Assembly (NCBI GenBank): GCA_035263845.1
Contig: DATFQY010000123.1
Location: 1-64,000, forward strand
Direction: 5' to 3'
From: JAWOLE01 sp035263845
GTDB lineage: Bacteria; Acidobacteriota; Thermoanaerobaculia; UBA5066; Gp7-AA6
Length of the DNA: 64,000 nucleotides
Part shown: one piece after another, positions 41,361 to 49,482 of the stretch
How the letters are laid out: every line of letters begins with the position of its first letter
Numbering within the stretch: position 1 is the stretch's first letter
Position numbers and translations under genes: made by a program
Notes under the pieces: model-generated
What the model was told of the DNA's origin: nothing
The model's input: only the letters and a program-made list of their open reading frames with translations
Database searches by the model: none

Positions 41361-42102
41361 GAAGACGCCCCGCCTCGGCGTGGGCTTCCTCGCCTACAAC
41401 GAGGAGGAGCTGATCGCGAAGACGGTCGCGGAAGCGGTCTCCTCGCTCTCCGCGGTGCCGGGGCTGGACTGGCGGGTCGTCGTCGTCAACGACGGGAGCC
41501 GCGACCGCACCGGCGAGATCGCCCAGGAGCTGGCGAAGAAGGACCCGCGCATCCTCGTGGTCCACCACCAGGGGAACAAGGGATACGCCGTCGCGACCGA
41601 GACGGCCCTCCGCAACACGCCGGGAGAGGTCGTCATGGTCGTGGACGGGGACGGCCAGCACACCATGGCCGACGCCCCGCGCTTCCTCGCCGCGATCGAC
41701 GAGGGCGCCGACGTCGTCTTCGGCTGGAAGAAGGAGCGGCACGACCCCCTCCCGCGGCTGGTCCTCTCCAAGGGGCTGAACACGCTGTCGAAGTGGATCC
41801 TGGGCTCGCCGCTCCACGACATCAACGGCGGGTGCCGGGCCTTCCGCCGCGACGTCGCCCGCAAGCTCGAGATCCGCCACCGGATCAACTTCGTCGGCGA
41901 CGAGATCTTCGCCCGCTGCCGGATCGCCGGGTGGAACGTCTCCGAGGTCGTCGTGCGCCACTTCCCGCGCGAGGCGGGGCAGAGCATCCACCGCCCCTGG
42001 AAGATGCTCGGCACGATCTCGCGCGTGCTGCGCTACCTCTTCGAGCTGCGAGGCGAGATCCGGCAGGCCGACGCGATGAAGCGCGTCGTGGCGACGCGTT
42101 GA
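41350..42102 (+). CDS. Glycosyltransferase family 2, polyprenyl-phosphate sugar synthase-like
   Basis: The 250-residue GT-A enzyme has VGFLAYNEEELI, VVVNDGSRDRTGEIAQ and the metal-binding VVDGDGQHTMAD, followed by DINGGCRAFRRD. It lacks clear membrane helices, like short dolichyl-phosphate mannose synthase homologues. It would load a sugar onto a polyprenyl phosphate at the inner face of the membrane. It overlaps the UbiA-type gene and the flavoprotein gene, so the three are translationally linked. Confidence 0.85.
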   Translation: MPDEKTPRLGVGFLAYNEEELIAKTVAEAVSSLSAVPGLDWRVVVVNDGSRDRTGEIAQELAKKDPRILVVHHQGNKGYAVATETALRNTPGEVVMVVDGDGQHTMADAPRFLAAIDEGADVVFGWKKERHDPLPRLVLSKGLNTLSKWILGSPLHDINGGCRAFRRDVARKLEIRHRINFVGDEIFARCRIAGWNVSEVVVRHFPREAGQSIHRPWKMLGTISRVLRYLFELRGEIRQADAMKRVVATR

Positions 42103-43457
42103 GCGGCATCGTCATCCTGGGCGCCGGCCCAACCGGGCTCGGGGCGGGCTACCGCCTGCGGGAGCGCGGCGTCAACGACTTCGAGGTGTACGAGCGCGCG
42201 GGCCAGATCGGCGGCCTGTCGACGAGCTTCGAGGACAAGAAGGGCTACACCTGGGACGTCTCGGGCCACATCATCTTCTCCGGCTACCCGTACTTCAACG
42301 CGCTGCTGGACAAGCTCCTGGGCAAGGATGGCGTGCGGCGCATCGATCGGGAGAGCTGGATCAAGTTCGAGGACCGCTACGTCCGCTACCCGTTCCAGAA
42401 CCACCTCTCCTCGCTCCCCGAGGAGGCGATGCTCGAGTGCCTGATCGGCCTGGTGGAGTCGCAGACGATCGACCGGAACCGCGCCTACTCGAACTTCGAG
42501 GAGTGGATCCAGGTCCGCTTCGGCGCCGGCGTCGCGAAGCACTTCATGGTCCCGTACAACCTGAAGGTCTGGTCCACGCCGCTCGAGAAGATGGGTTTCT
42601 ACTGGATCGCCGAGCGGGTGGCGGTCGTGGACTGGAAGAAGGCCCTCGAGACGATGCTTCGCCCGAAGGTCACCGACTGGGGCCCCAACGCGACATTCGG
42701 GTATCCCGCCACGAAAGGGACCGTGGGCCTGTGGCTGGCCTTCGTCCCGCCCATCGGCGAGGAGCGTATCCACCTGAAGAAGCGCGCCGACTCGGTGGAC
42801 GAGGACAAGCACGAGATCACCTTCACCGACGGCACGACGCGCCGTTACGACAAGCTGCTGACGACTCTTCCCCTGGAGGCGTTCGTCGCCCGCCTGGTCC
42901 ACGCCCCCGAGAAAGTCCGCGAGGCCTCCAAGCGCCTCCTCTTCAACCGCCTCTTCTCCGTCGGAATCGGCCTGAAGCGGCCCTCTCCCTCGACGAAGAA
43001 CTGGATCTACTTCCCCAACCCGAAGACGCCGTTCTACCGGATGACGTACCTTTCCAACTACTCCCCGGACATCGTCCCCGGCGGCGACACGTCGAAGTAC
43101 TGCTCGCTCCTGATGGAGACGACCTACTCCCGCTTCCACAAGCTCCCGCCCGGCGACTTCATCAAGGCGGTGACGGAAGGCCTGGTCGCCGAGGGGATCC
43201 TCGAGCGCTCCGACGTTCCCCTGATCGACTCGAGCTTCCTGATCCACGCCGGCCACGCCTACCCGATCCCGAGCGTGGACCGCGACGAGTCCCTGAAGGT
43301 CATCCAGGACTACCTCGAGTCCTGCGAGATCTACTCGCGCGGTCGGTTCGGCTCGTGGAAGTACGAGATCGGGAACCAGGACCACTCGATGATGCAGGGA
43401 GTGGAGTTGGTGGACCGGTGGCTCGACGGCACCGAGGAGAAGGTTTTCAAGACCTGA
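42099..43457 (+). CDS. FAD-dependent oxidoreductase, amine-oxidase/UDP-galactopyranose-mutase-like
   Basis: The 452-residue protein has the dinucleotide-binding motif IVILGAGPTGLGAGYRL at the N-terminus and GGLSTSFEDKKGYTWDVSGH, the second FAD contact of amine-oxidase-like enzymes. HAGHAYPIPSVDRDESL lies near the C-terminal FAD region. It resembles flavoproteins in polysaccharide loci that are related to protoporphyrinogen oxidase and UDP-galactopyranose mutase. Substrate unknown. It starts with TTG four bases inside the GT2 end, so it is the third gene of the unit. A hairpin follows its stop. Confidence 0.82.
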   Translation: MSGIVILGAGPTGLGAGYRLRERGVNDFEVYERAGQIGGLSTSFEDKKGYTWDVSGHIIFSGYPYFNALLDKLLGKDGVRRIDRESWIKFEDRYVRYPFQNHLSSLPEEAMLECLIGLVESQTIDRNRAYSNFEEWIQVRFGAGVAKHFMVPYNLKVWSTPLEKMGFYWIAERVAVVDWKKALETMLRPKVTDWGPNATFGYPATKGTVGLWLAFVPPIGEERIHLKKRADSVDEDKHEITFTDGTTRRYDKLLTTLPLEAFVARLVHAPEKVREASKRLLFNRLFSVGIGLKRPSPSTKNWIYFPNPKTPFYRMTYLSNYSPDIVPGGDTSKYCSLLMETTYSRFHKLPPGDFIKAVTEGLVAEGILERSDVPLIDSSFLIHAGHAYPIPSVDRDESLKVIQDYLESCEIYSRGRFGSWKYEIGNQDHSMMQGVELVDRWLDGTEEKVFKT

Positions 43458-43465
43458 CCAGGGCA

Positions 43466-43483
43466 ACGGTCCTTGGACCGTTC
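43466..43483. terminator. Bidirectional hairpin between convergent genes
   Basis: AACGGTCC and GGACCGTT flank a two-base centre. It ends one base before the stop of the Agl23-like gene and 8 bases after the flavoprotein stop, so it may serve both strands. Confidence 0.6.
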
Positions 43484-46042
43484 CTAGGGCAGCGCGGCCA
43501 GCGTCCAGGAGAACAACCGGTTCGTCCCGCGGTCGGAAACGGTCAGCCTGCCAAATGAGTCAAGGACGATCCCGGTCGGCTGCTTGAAGTCCTTCTCCGG
43601 CTTCCACGACCGCTTCAAGGTTCCGTTGGAGTCGTACTGCGCGACGCGGCTCGCGACGGAGTCGGTCACGAAGACCGTGTCGTTGGGACCGATCGCGATG
43701 TACGGCTCCGTGTAGAAGTCCTTCCACCCGAAGACGGTGAACATCCGCAGGAACTTCCCGTCCCCGTCGAAGACCTGGACGCGGTGGTTGCCCGTGTCCG
43801 CCACGTAGATGTTGCCCGCGGCGTCGGCCGCCAGACCCACCGGCTCCACGAACTGCCCGTTGCCGACCCCGTTACCGCCCCACTCGTTGATCTTGTTGCC
43901 CTGCCGGTCGAACCGCACGATCCTCTTGTTGCCCGTGTCCGCCACGTAGACCCGGTCTTTGGAGATGACGACCGCGCGCGGTCCGAAGAAGCCGTGCTCC
44001 GAGTCCACCACGTTGGCGACGAACTTTCCGTCGGAGGTCAGGTGCACGATGCGCTGGTTCCAGGTGTCGGCGACCCAGACGTCTCCCTGCGCGTCGACGC
44101 CCAGCCCGCAGAGCTCGTTGAACTGACCGTCGCCCGGTCCCTTCGTCCCGAACTCCCGCACGAACTGCCCGTTGCCGTCGAGGACCTGGACCCGGTTGTT
44201 CTTGGTGTCGGCGACGTAGAGGTTCCCCTTCGAGTCCACCGCAAGGCCGCGGGGCTCGAGGAACTGTCCCTGCCCTGACCCCGCAGCGCCGAACTCGCGG
44301 GCCGCCGGGAGGACGGCCGCCTCCGCCCCGTAGTCCTTCGACGAGGTGTCCTGCACCGGCACGTTCAGCGGCGCCAGCATCCCGGTTCCCTCGTCGAGGT
44401 CCTTGCGGACGTAGAACATCGCGTCCTGCGATCCGATCTGGCTCCAGATCTCGTGGAAGAGCCACCAGCGCAGCATGTCGGACATCGTTGGACGCGTGAT
44501 CGCGTTCTCGCCCGCCGCGGGTCGGATCGTCTCGGGGAACCACCAGGCCCGGATCGGGACGCGCTTGGCGTTGTACCGGTCGGCGAGCTGTTTCTGAAGC
44601 CCTCCTTCCGGGTTCCAGTCGGCCACGATGATCGGCGTCGAGGCGTCCTCGATCCGCCCGACCCACCGGGTCTGTACGTCGCGCAGGTACCAGGTCAGCG
44701 GCCACGTCGCCTCGCCCGTCACGGTGATGACCTGCTGGCCCGCCGGCACGCGCGCCTTCGCCTTCTGCACGACCTCCAGCGCCCGCACCAGGTCCCAGTC
44801 CGTCTGGACGTACGCGAGCATCTCCGCGTGCTTGGGCTCGCGCTCGACGTCGTGAGCGCCGTACTTGAAGGAGGCTAGGTACATTCCGCCCGTGTTGACC
44901 GCGAGCAGAATGCCGATGATCGCCAGGGCGATGCGCGCCCGCTTGTCGTTGCGGTCCTTCCACAGGTCCGCGATCCCGATCGCCGCGAGGATCGTGATGG
45001 GCAGGAGGGGATGGACCGTCAGCCAGGGGACTTTTTCCCGCGCCCAGCCGTAGATCGCCAGCGAGCCGATGGTCCAGAACACCAGGAACCGGAAGAAGGG
45101 GTCGTTGCGGCGCGTTCGGAAGGCGAAGATAGCCGCGAAGAGGAAACCAGTCTCGTAGTAGAGCAGCTGCGGAAAGTAGTAGTACCAGGGCCCGGGGATG
45201 CGCGCGATCGCGTGCTGGCCCATCCAGTACTTGACCGCCTTGGGGATCGCGAGCCAGTCGCTCGGGTACTTTCCGAAGGCCGAGTACATCAGCGCCCAGA
45301 TGAAGAGGAAGACCACCCCCGCGGTCAAGAGCGGCACGAAGTTCGCGCGGATCCAGGAGACCGTGGCGGAGACCGTCTTCCCGGCGGCCCCCTCCCGAGA
45401 TTTCGCGAGGAAGGCCCGCTCGAAGAACGTCCAGGCGCCGAACGCGACGAAGAGGACGCCGGTCATGTAGGCGTTCTCCTTGGTGACGCCGGCAAGCGCG
45501 AAACAGACCGCCGACCCCGTCAGCCATCGCTGAAGGCCCGTCTCCAGGAAGTAGCGGAAGCAGAGGATGGTCCCGAAGGTGAAGACGAGCGAGTAGAGGT
45601 CTTCCCGGATGAACCTCGAGAAGTACGTGATGTGCGGGGAGATCAGGATGAGCCCCGCGAAGACGATCGCCGCGCTCTTCCCGATCCACCGCGCCAGAGG
45701 GATCGCGAAAGCGATCAGGATCAGCCCGAAGACCGCCGGCAGGAAACGCGCCGTCGTGTTGGTGACGCCGGCGATCTTGTAGACGACCGCGTTGGCGTAG
45801 TAGAGGAACGGGCCGTGGTAGGCCGGGTCGTACCGCCACGTGCCGTCCTTGGCGAGCGTGTAGGACTGGAAAGCGTGGATGGACTCGTCGTGGTGGAGCG
45901 GCCGCTCCCCGAGCTGGTAGAAGCGGGTGAAGAGGGCCAGGCCGATCCCGAGAATGAGGGCGGCGCGCACCCCGGGCGCTATCGCCTTTCGGGCGACGGT
46001 CGCGGGCGCGGGTGCCTCGGCCGCCGGTTCCGGGTCGCTCAT
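43484..46042 (-). CDS. Agl23-like (TIGR03663) membrane glycosyltransferase with C-terminal NHL propeller
   Basis: The 852-residue protein has a multi-pass ArnT/PMT-like part (1 to about 480). LGERPLHHDESIHAFQSYTL is the TIGR03663 N-terminal motif with the catalytic Asp-Glu. YAKDGTWRYDPAYHGPFLY-like LAKDGTWRYDPAYHGP and YFSRFIREDLYSLVF support the family named flippase-associated Agl23. From about 575 six NHL repeats follow (FLEPRGLAVDSKGNLYVADT, VEPVGLAADAAGNIYVADTG). The propeller should be outside the cytoplasm. It would take a sugar from a polyprenyl phosphate donor. The start overlaps the next minus-strand gene by four bases. Confidence 0.88.
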   Translation of the reverse strand: MSDPEPAAEAPAPATVARKAIAPGVRAALILGIGLALFTRFYQLGERPLHHDESIHAFQSYTLAKDGTWRYDPAYHGPFLYYANAVVYKIAGVTNTTARFLPAVFGLILIAFAIPLARWIGKSAAIVFAGLILISPHITYFSRFIREDLYSLVFTFGTILCFRYFLETGLQRWLTGSAVCFALAGVTKENAYMTGVLFVAFGAWTFFERAFLAKSREGAAGKTVSATVSWIRANFVPLLTAGVVFLFIWALMYSAFGKYPSDWLAIPKAVKYWMGQHAIARIPGPWYYYFPQLLYYETGFLFAAIFAFRTRRNDPFFRFLVFWTIGSLAIYGWAREKVPWLTVHPLLPITILAAIGIADLWKDRNDKRARIALAIIGILLAVNTGGMYLASFKYGAHDVEREPKHAEMLAYVQTDWDLVRALEVVQKAKARVPAGQQVITVTGEATWPLTWYLRDVQTRWVGRIEDASTPIIVADWNPEGGLQKQLADRYNAKRVPIRAWWFPETIRPAAGENAITRPTMSDMLRWWLFHEIWSQIGSQDAMFYVRKDLDEGTGMLAPLNVPVQDTSSKDYGAEAAVLPAAREFGAAGSGQGQFLEPRGLAVDSKGNLYVADTKNNRVQVLDGNGQFVREFGTKGPGDGQFNELCGLGVDAQGDVWVADTWNQRIVHLTSDGKFVANVVDSEHGFFGPRAVVISKDRVYVADTGNKRIVRFDRQGNKINEWGGNGVGNGQFVEPVGLAADAAGNIYVADTGNHRVQVFDGDGKFLRMFTVFGWKDFYTEPYIAIGPNDTVFVTDSVASRVAQYDSNGTLKRSWKPEKDFKQPTGIVLDSFGRLTVSDRGTNRLFSWTLAALP

Positions 46043-49000
46043 CGGGCTCCCTTCAACGAAATCCTGGAAACCGTATTGTTCCCGGAGTTGATCACGTATA
46101 GCAAACGCTCCTTCCGGTCCAGCGTCACGCCGGTCGGGCGGGACAGAGCCGCTCCGGAGTCGTCGGCGGCGATCGTCCGGCGCAGCGTCCCCGAGGGATC
46201 CATCACGAGCACCGTGTTCTTCGGCGGGTTGGAGACGAAGAGCGTGCCGTCGTCATCCACCTCGATTTCCGGCTCCATCCCCATCTTCCAGTCGCCGACG
46301 GGGAACTCCTTGCGGAAGGACCCGTCCGGCGCGAGCACCTGGATCCGGTGGTTCCCGGCGTCGGCGACGTAGAGGGTCCCGTCTTTGGCCGCAGCGATCC
46401 CCACCGGGTCGGAGAACTCCGCGGGGCCCGAGCCGAGCTTGCCCACCGCCCGCAGGAGCTTCAACTCGCCGTCGTACTGCACGAGCCGCTTGTTGCCCGT
46501 GTCGGTGACCCAGACGGTCCCATCGGGAGCGACGGTGATCCCGCGCGGCCCGAAGAGATCCCGGGCGGCCGCCTTCCACTCCCCGGCGGTCGTGAAGGAC
46601 TGGACGCGGCCGTTCCACGTATCGGCTACGTACACGGTGTCTCCGTGGATTGCCACGCCGCACGGTTCCTTCAGGCCGTAGGTCCCGCCGCCCCGCCCTC
46701 CCCAGCCTCCCAGGAGGCCGCCGTGGGAGTCGAAGATCCGCAGGCGGTTGTTGCCGAAGTCCATCACCCAGACGCGCCCCTGTCCGTCCACCGCGGCGCC
46801 GCGAGGCTCCTTCGTGCCCGACCAGGGCGCCGCGGCAGCCGCCGGCTTCTCCTGGATGGACGGCTTCTCCTCGGGCTCGTCGCCGGTGGAGGCAGCGACC
46901 GCGGGCGCCGCGATCTTCTCGCGCACCGGCGCCGTGATCACGTCCTGGACGTTGCCGCCCACGACCCGGTAGATCTCCGCCTCCGCGTTGCCGTAGACGA
47001 CGCGGAAGAGGGATGGCGTGCTCTCGAACTTACGCAGCCCGGCCGCGCCGTAGGCCTGCCGCTCCAGCCAACCGACGTACACGTACCCGACGTGGTACTT
47101 GCGAAGCAGCGGCGCGACGGCGTCGGGATCGGGGTCGGAGTAGATCGCTTTGACCGCGGCGCGCCGGGCCTCGACCTCGGATTCGGGGTTCCCGCGCTGC
47201 TTGACGTGGTGCTCCCAGCCGAGCACGGTCGGGAATCCCGTCAGCATCGAGACGCGGGAGAAGTCGCCGTAGGAGTTGCCCTGCGCTTCCAGAACGACGG
47301 GCGTTCCCGCGAGGTTTCGGCGCATCCATAGGACCGCGCGGTACTCGCCCGGGCGCAGCTTCTCCAGGTAGTCGAGCCCGTCGAGCGATGGCTTGCCGGG
47401 CCCTCCTCCCTGCGGCCGCGCGGGGTTGTTGGGGCCGAAGATCCCGCCGCGCACAGCAGTCGCCGCCGTGAAGAGGCAGGCCGCGGCGAGGACCACGAAG
47501 ACCGCTCGCAGGGCCGTCGGCCAGCGCTCGTACGTGCCCCTCCGCGAGGCGGCGCCGAAGACGAGCACCGCCGTCGTGACCGCGAAGATCGGCCACGCCT
47601 CGGCGTAGAGCTTGAAGAACGTGTTCATGCGGTCGTAGATGTAGGCCTTCTGGGGAAGAAGCACGAGGAAGAACCCCGTCGCGAGCCAGCCAAACGCCAG
47701 CCTCTCCTCGGGCCGGTCCGCCATCTGGAAAATCGCGAAGAGGAAGAACAGCATCCCGGCGATGCACAACGCGTCGGCCCAGAAGAATCCGGCCAGCAGC
47801 ACCAGCGCCGCGAGCGGGTAGGCGGCCCGGCGAAGAACCGACGGCGTCTCCTCCCCGGCGAGCTGGTCGGAGGCGCTGACAGCCCACCACGTCAGCGCGA
47901 GGAAGAAGAAGAGGCCAAAGTGCGTCAGGACGTCCACCCCCCGCCCGCCATGCTCCACGTTCAAGCCGAAGCCCGGCGCGCCTCCCCCCCGGACCCACAG
48001 GGGCCGCAGGAACGCAAAGAACGCTCCTCCCGCGATGAGCATCGAGGCGAGGGAGCGGATGAACGCGACGACGCCGCGACTGGGATCCGACAGCGCCGAC
48101 AGGGGCCAGAGGAGGACGAAGATCCCGAGCAGCAGCGGCACGTCCCAGGCGTTGGTCAGCGCCTGCACGGCCGCCGCGAAGCCGAGGACGAGGGCGGAGA
48201 TCGTCCGGCGGCGCGGAGTTCCCCACGGGTCCGCGTGCACCCGGACGACCTGGAGGCCGCACGCGGCGACGAGCAGCAGCAGCGGCAGGGCCAAAACGTG
48301 CGCGTGCAGGTCGGCGAAGAGCAGGCTCCAGAGCGGGTACTCGTTGATCGTGTCGGGGATGACGCGAGAGGTGGCCCAGAAGTAGTGCCAGTCCAGGTGC
48401 CGGGCCTCCCCGCGGCCGTGCTGCGTGAAGATCCACTCTCGCAGACCCGACAGGTTGCCGAAGGCGAGCGTGAAGGCCGCGCCGGCCAGGCCCGCTCGCA
48501 GCCGCCCCCCCCAATCCTTCGCCAGCGTGAAGGCGCCCTGCGCGATCGTCCCGCCGAGCAGCCCGAAGGCGAGGTTGAAGGTGAAGCGGGTGGACAGGGT
48601 GGTCAGGAGGGTCAGGAAGGCCACCATCTGCTGGCCGAAGACGTAGTAGCCGAGCGGCGCCCCCGCGAACCACGGGTCGGAGGAGGGGAGGCGCCGGGTT
48701 CTCACCAGGATGTTGAGGATCGAGAAGTCCATCGGCTTCTCGCCCCAGAAGATCTCCGGGTTGAAGGAGCGCAGGAGCAGGAAGACCGTGAAACCGAGGA
48801 GGAAGACGGCCTCCGAGGCCAGGATCGTCCGTCGCCGCTCCCGCCAGAACTGTCTCATCCCGCGGCCCCGAAGCGCGAGGCAGAAGAGGCTCGCCAGCGC
48901 GAGGAGGGCGAAGCTCGTCCACGCGGCCAGGCTCCCCTGGGGCAGGATCCGCAGCCGCACGAGGACGACCGACAGGAACGTCGCGACGGCGAGGCCGAGA

Positions 49001-49317
49001 ATCTTGGCGAACCCGGCCCCGCGGTCCTCCAGGTACGGGAAGAGCGACCAGGCCACCGGCAGAGTCACGAGGCCGAGAGCCGCGATCGCGACGAGCCAGA
49101 TCAGCGCGGCCGCAAAAGAGCCGACCTCGAGCTCCTGCAGCGGGCGGGCGGAGGCGGGGGAGGCGGCCGCCTGCGGAGCGGGAGTCGCGGGGACCTCGTG
49201 GACCGACTTCGCGGCGCCCTTGTCCGCGGGTGCCTGCGCCTGCGGCGCCGCTACGGCTACAGCGGCGGCGGCGTTGATCAGGACAAGACCGAGTGCGCCC
49301 GCGAGCGCGGCGCGCAT
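46039..49317 (-). CDS. DUF2298 (TIGR03662) polytopic protein with C-terminal NHL propeller
   Basis: The 1092-residue protein starts with a signal-like segment (RAALAGALGLVLINAAAA) and a Pro/Ala stretch. A DUF2298 membrane domain of about 12 helices follows. Landmarks are FNPEIFWGEKPMDFSILN, GAPLGYYVFGQQMVAFL and LHAHVLALPLLLLVAACG. From about residue 815 a Pro/Ala linker leads to six NHL repeats (KEPRGAAVDGQGRVWVMDFG, PDGTVWVTDTGNKRLVQYDG). DUF2298 is predicted to belong to the PMT-like glycosyltransferases. The ATG at 49317 is supported by alignment to the signal; the longer frame upstream is not. Confidence 0.87.
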   Translation of the reverse strand: MRAALAGALGLVLINAAAAVAVAAPQAQAPADKGAAKSVHEVPATPAPQAAASPASARPLQELEVGSFAAALIWLVAIAALGLVTLPVAWSLFPYLEDRGAGFAKILGLAVATFLSVVLVRLRILPQGSLAAWTSFALLALASLFCLALRGRGMRQFWRERRRTILASEAVFLLGFTVFLLLRSFNPEIFWGEKPMDFSILNILVRTRRLPSSDPWFAGAPLGYYVFGQQMVAFLTLLTTLSTRFTFNLAFGLLGGTIAQGAFTLAKDWGGRLRAGLAGAAFTLAFGNLSGLREWIFTQHGRGEARHLDWHYFWATSRVIPDTINEYPLWSLLFADLHAHVLALPLLLLVAACGLQVVRVHADPWGTPRRRTISALVLGFAAAVQALTNAWDVPLLLGIFVLLWPLSALSDPSRGVVAFIRSLASMLIAGGAFFAFLRPLWVRGGGAPGFGLNVEHGGRGVDVLTHFGLFFFLALTWWAVSASDQLAGEETPSVLRRAAYPLAALVLLAGFFWADALCIAGMLFFLFAIFQMADRPEERLAFGWLATGFFLVLLPQKAYIYDRMNTFFKLYAEAWPIFAVTTAVLVFGAASRRGTYERWPTALRAVFVVLAAACLFTAATAVRGGIFGPNNPARPQGGGPGKPSLDGLDYLEKLRPGEYRAVLWMRRNLAGTPVVLEAQGNSYGDFSRVSMLTGFPTVLGWEHHVKQRGNPESEVEARRAAVKAIYSDPDPDAVAPLLRKYHVGYVYVGWLERQAYGAAGLRKFESTPSLFRVVYGNAEAEIYRVVGGNVQDVITAPVREKIAAPAVAASTGDEPEEKPSIQEKPAAAAAPWSGTKEPRGAAVDGQGRVWVMDFGNNRLRIFDSHGGLLGGWGGRGGGTYGLKEPCGVAIHGDTVYVADTWNGRVQSFTTAGEWKAAARDLFGPRGITVAPDGTVWVTDTGNKRLVQYDGELKLLRAVGKLGSGPAEFSDPVGIAAAKDGTLYVADAGNHRIQVLAPDGSFRKEFPVGDWKMGMEPEIEVDDDGTLFVSNPPKNTVLVMDPSGTLRRTIAADDSGAALSRPTGVTLDRKERLLYVINSGNNTVSRISLKGAR

Positions 49318-49482
49318 GTTTTTCCGGCGACCTCTCAATTGGTTCTCAGCGTCCTCGCGGAAGAAGCCGGCGGCAGGGCAGCGTTCTGCAAAGGATGCCC
49401 GTGACCCCCTCGACCTGTCGCCGTAGCACCGGCCAGTATACCGAGAAATTCTGGTACCCTCAGAAAAAGGAAGCGAGAGGCA

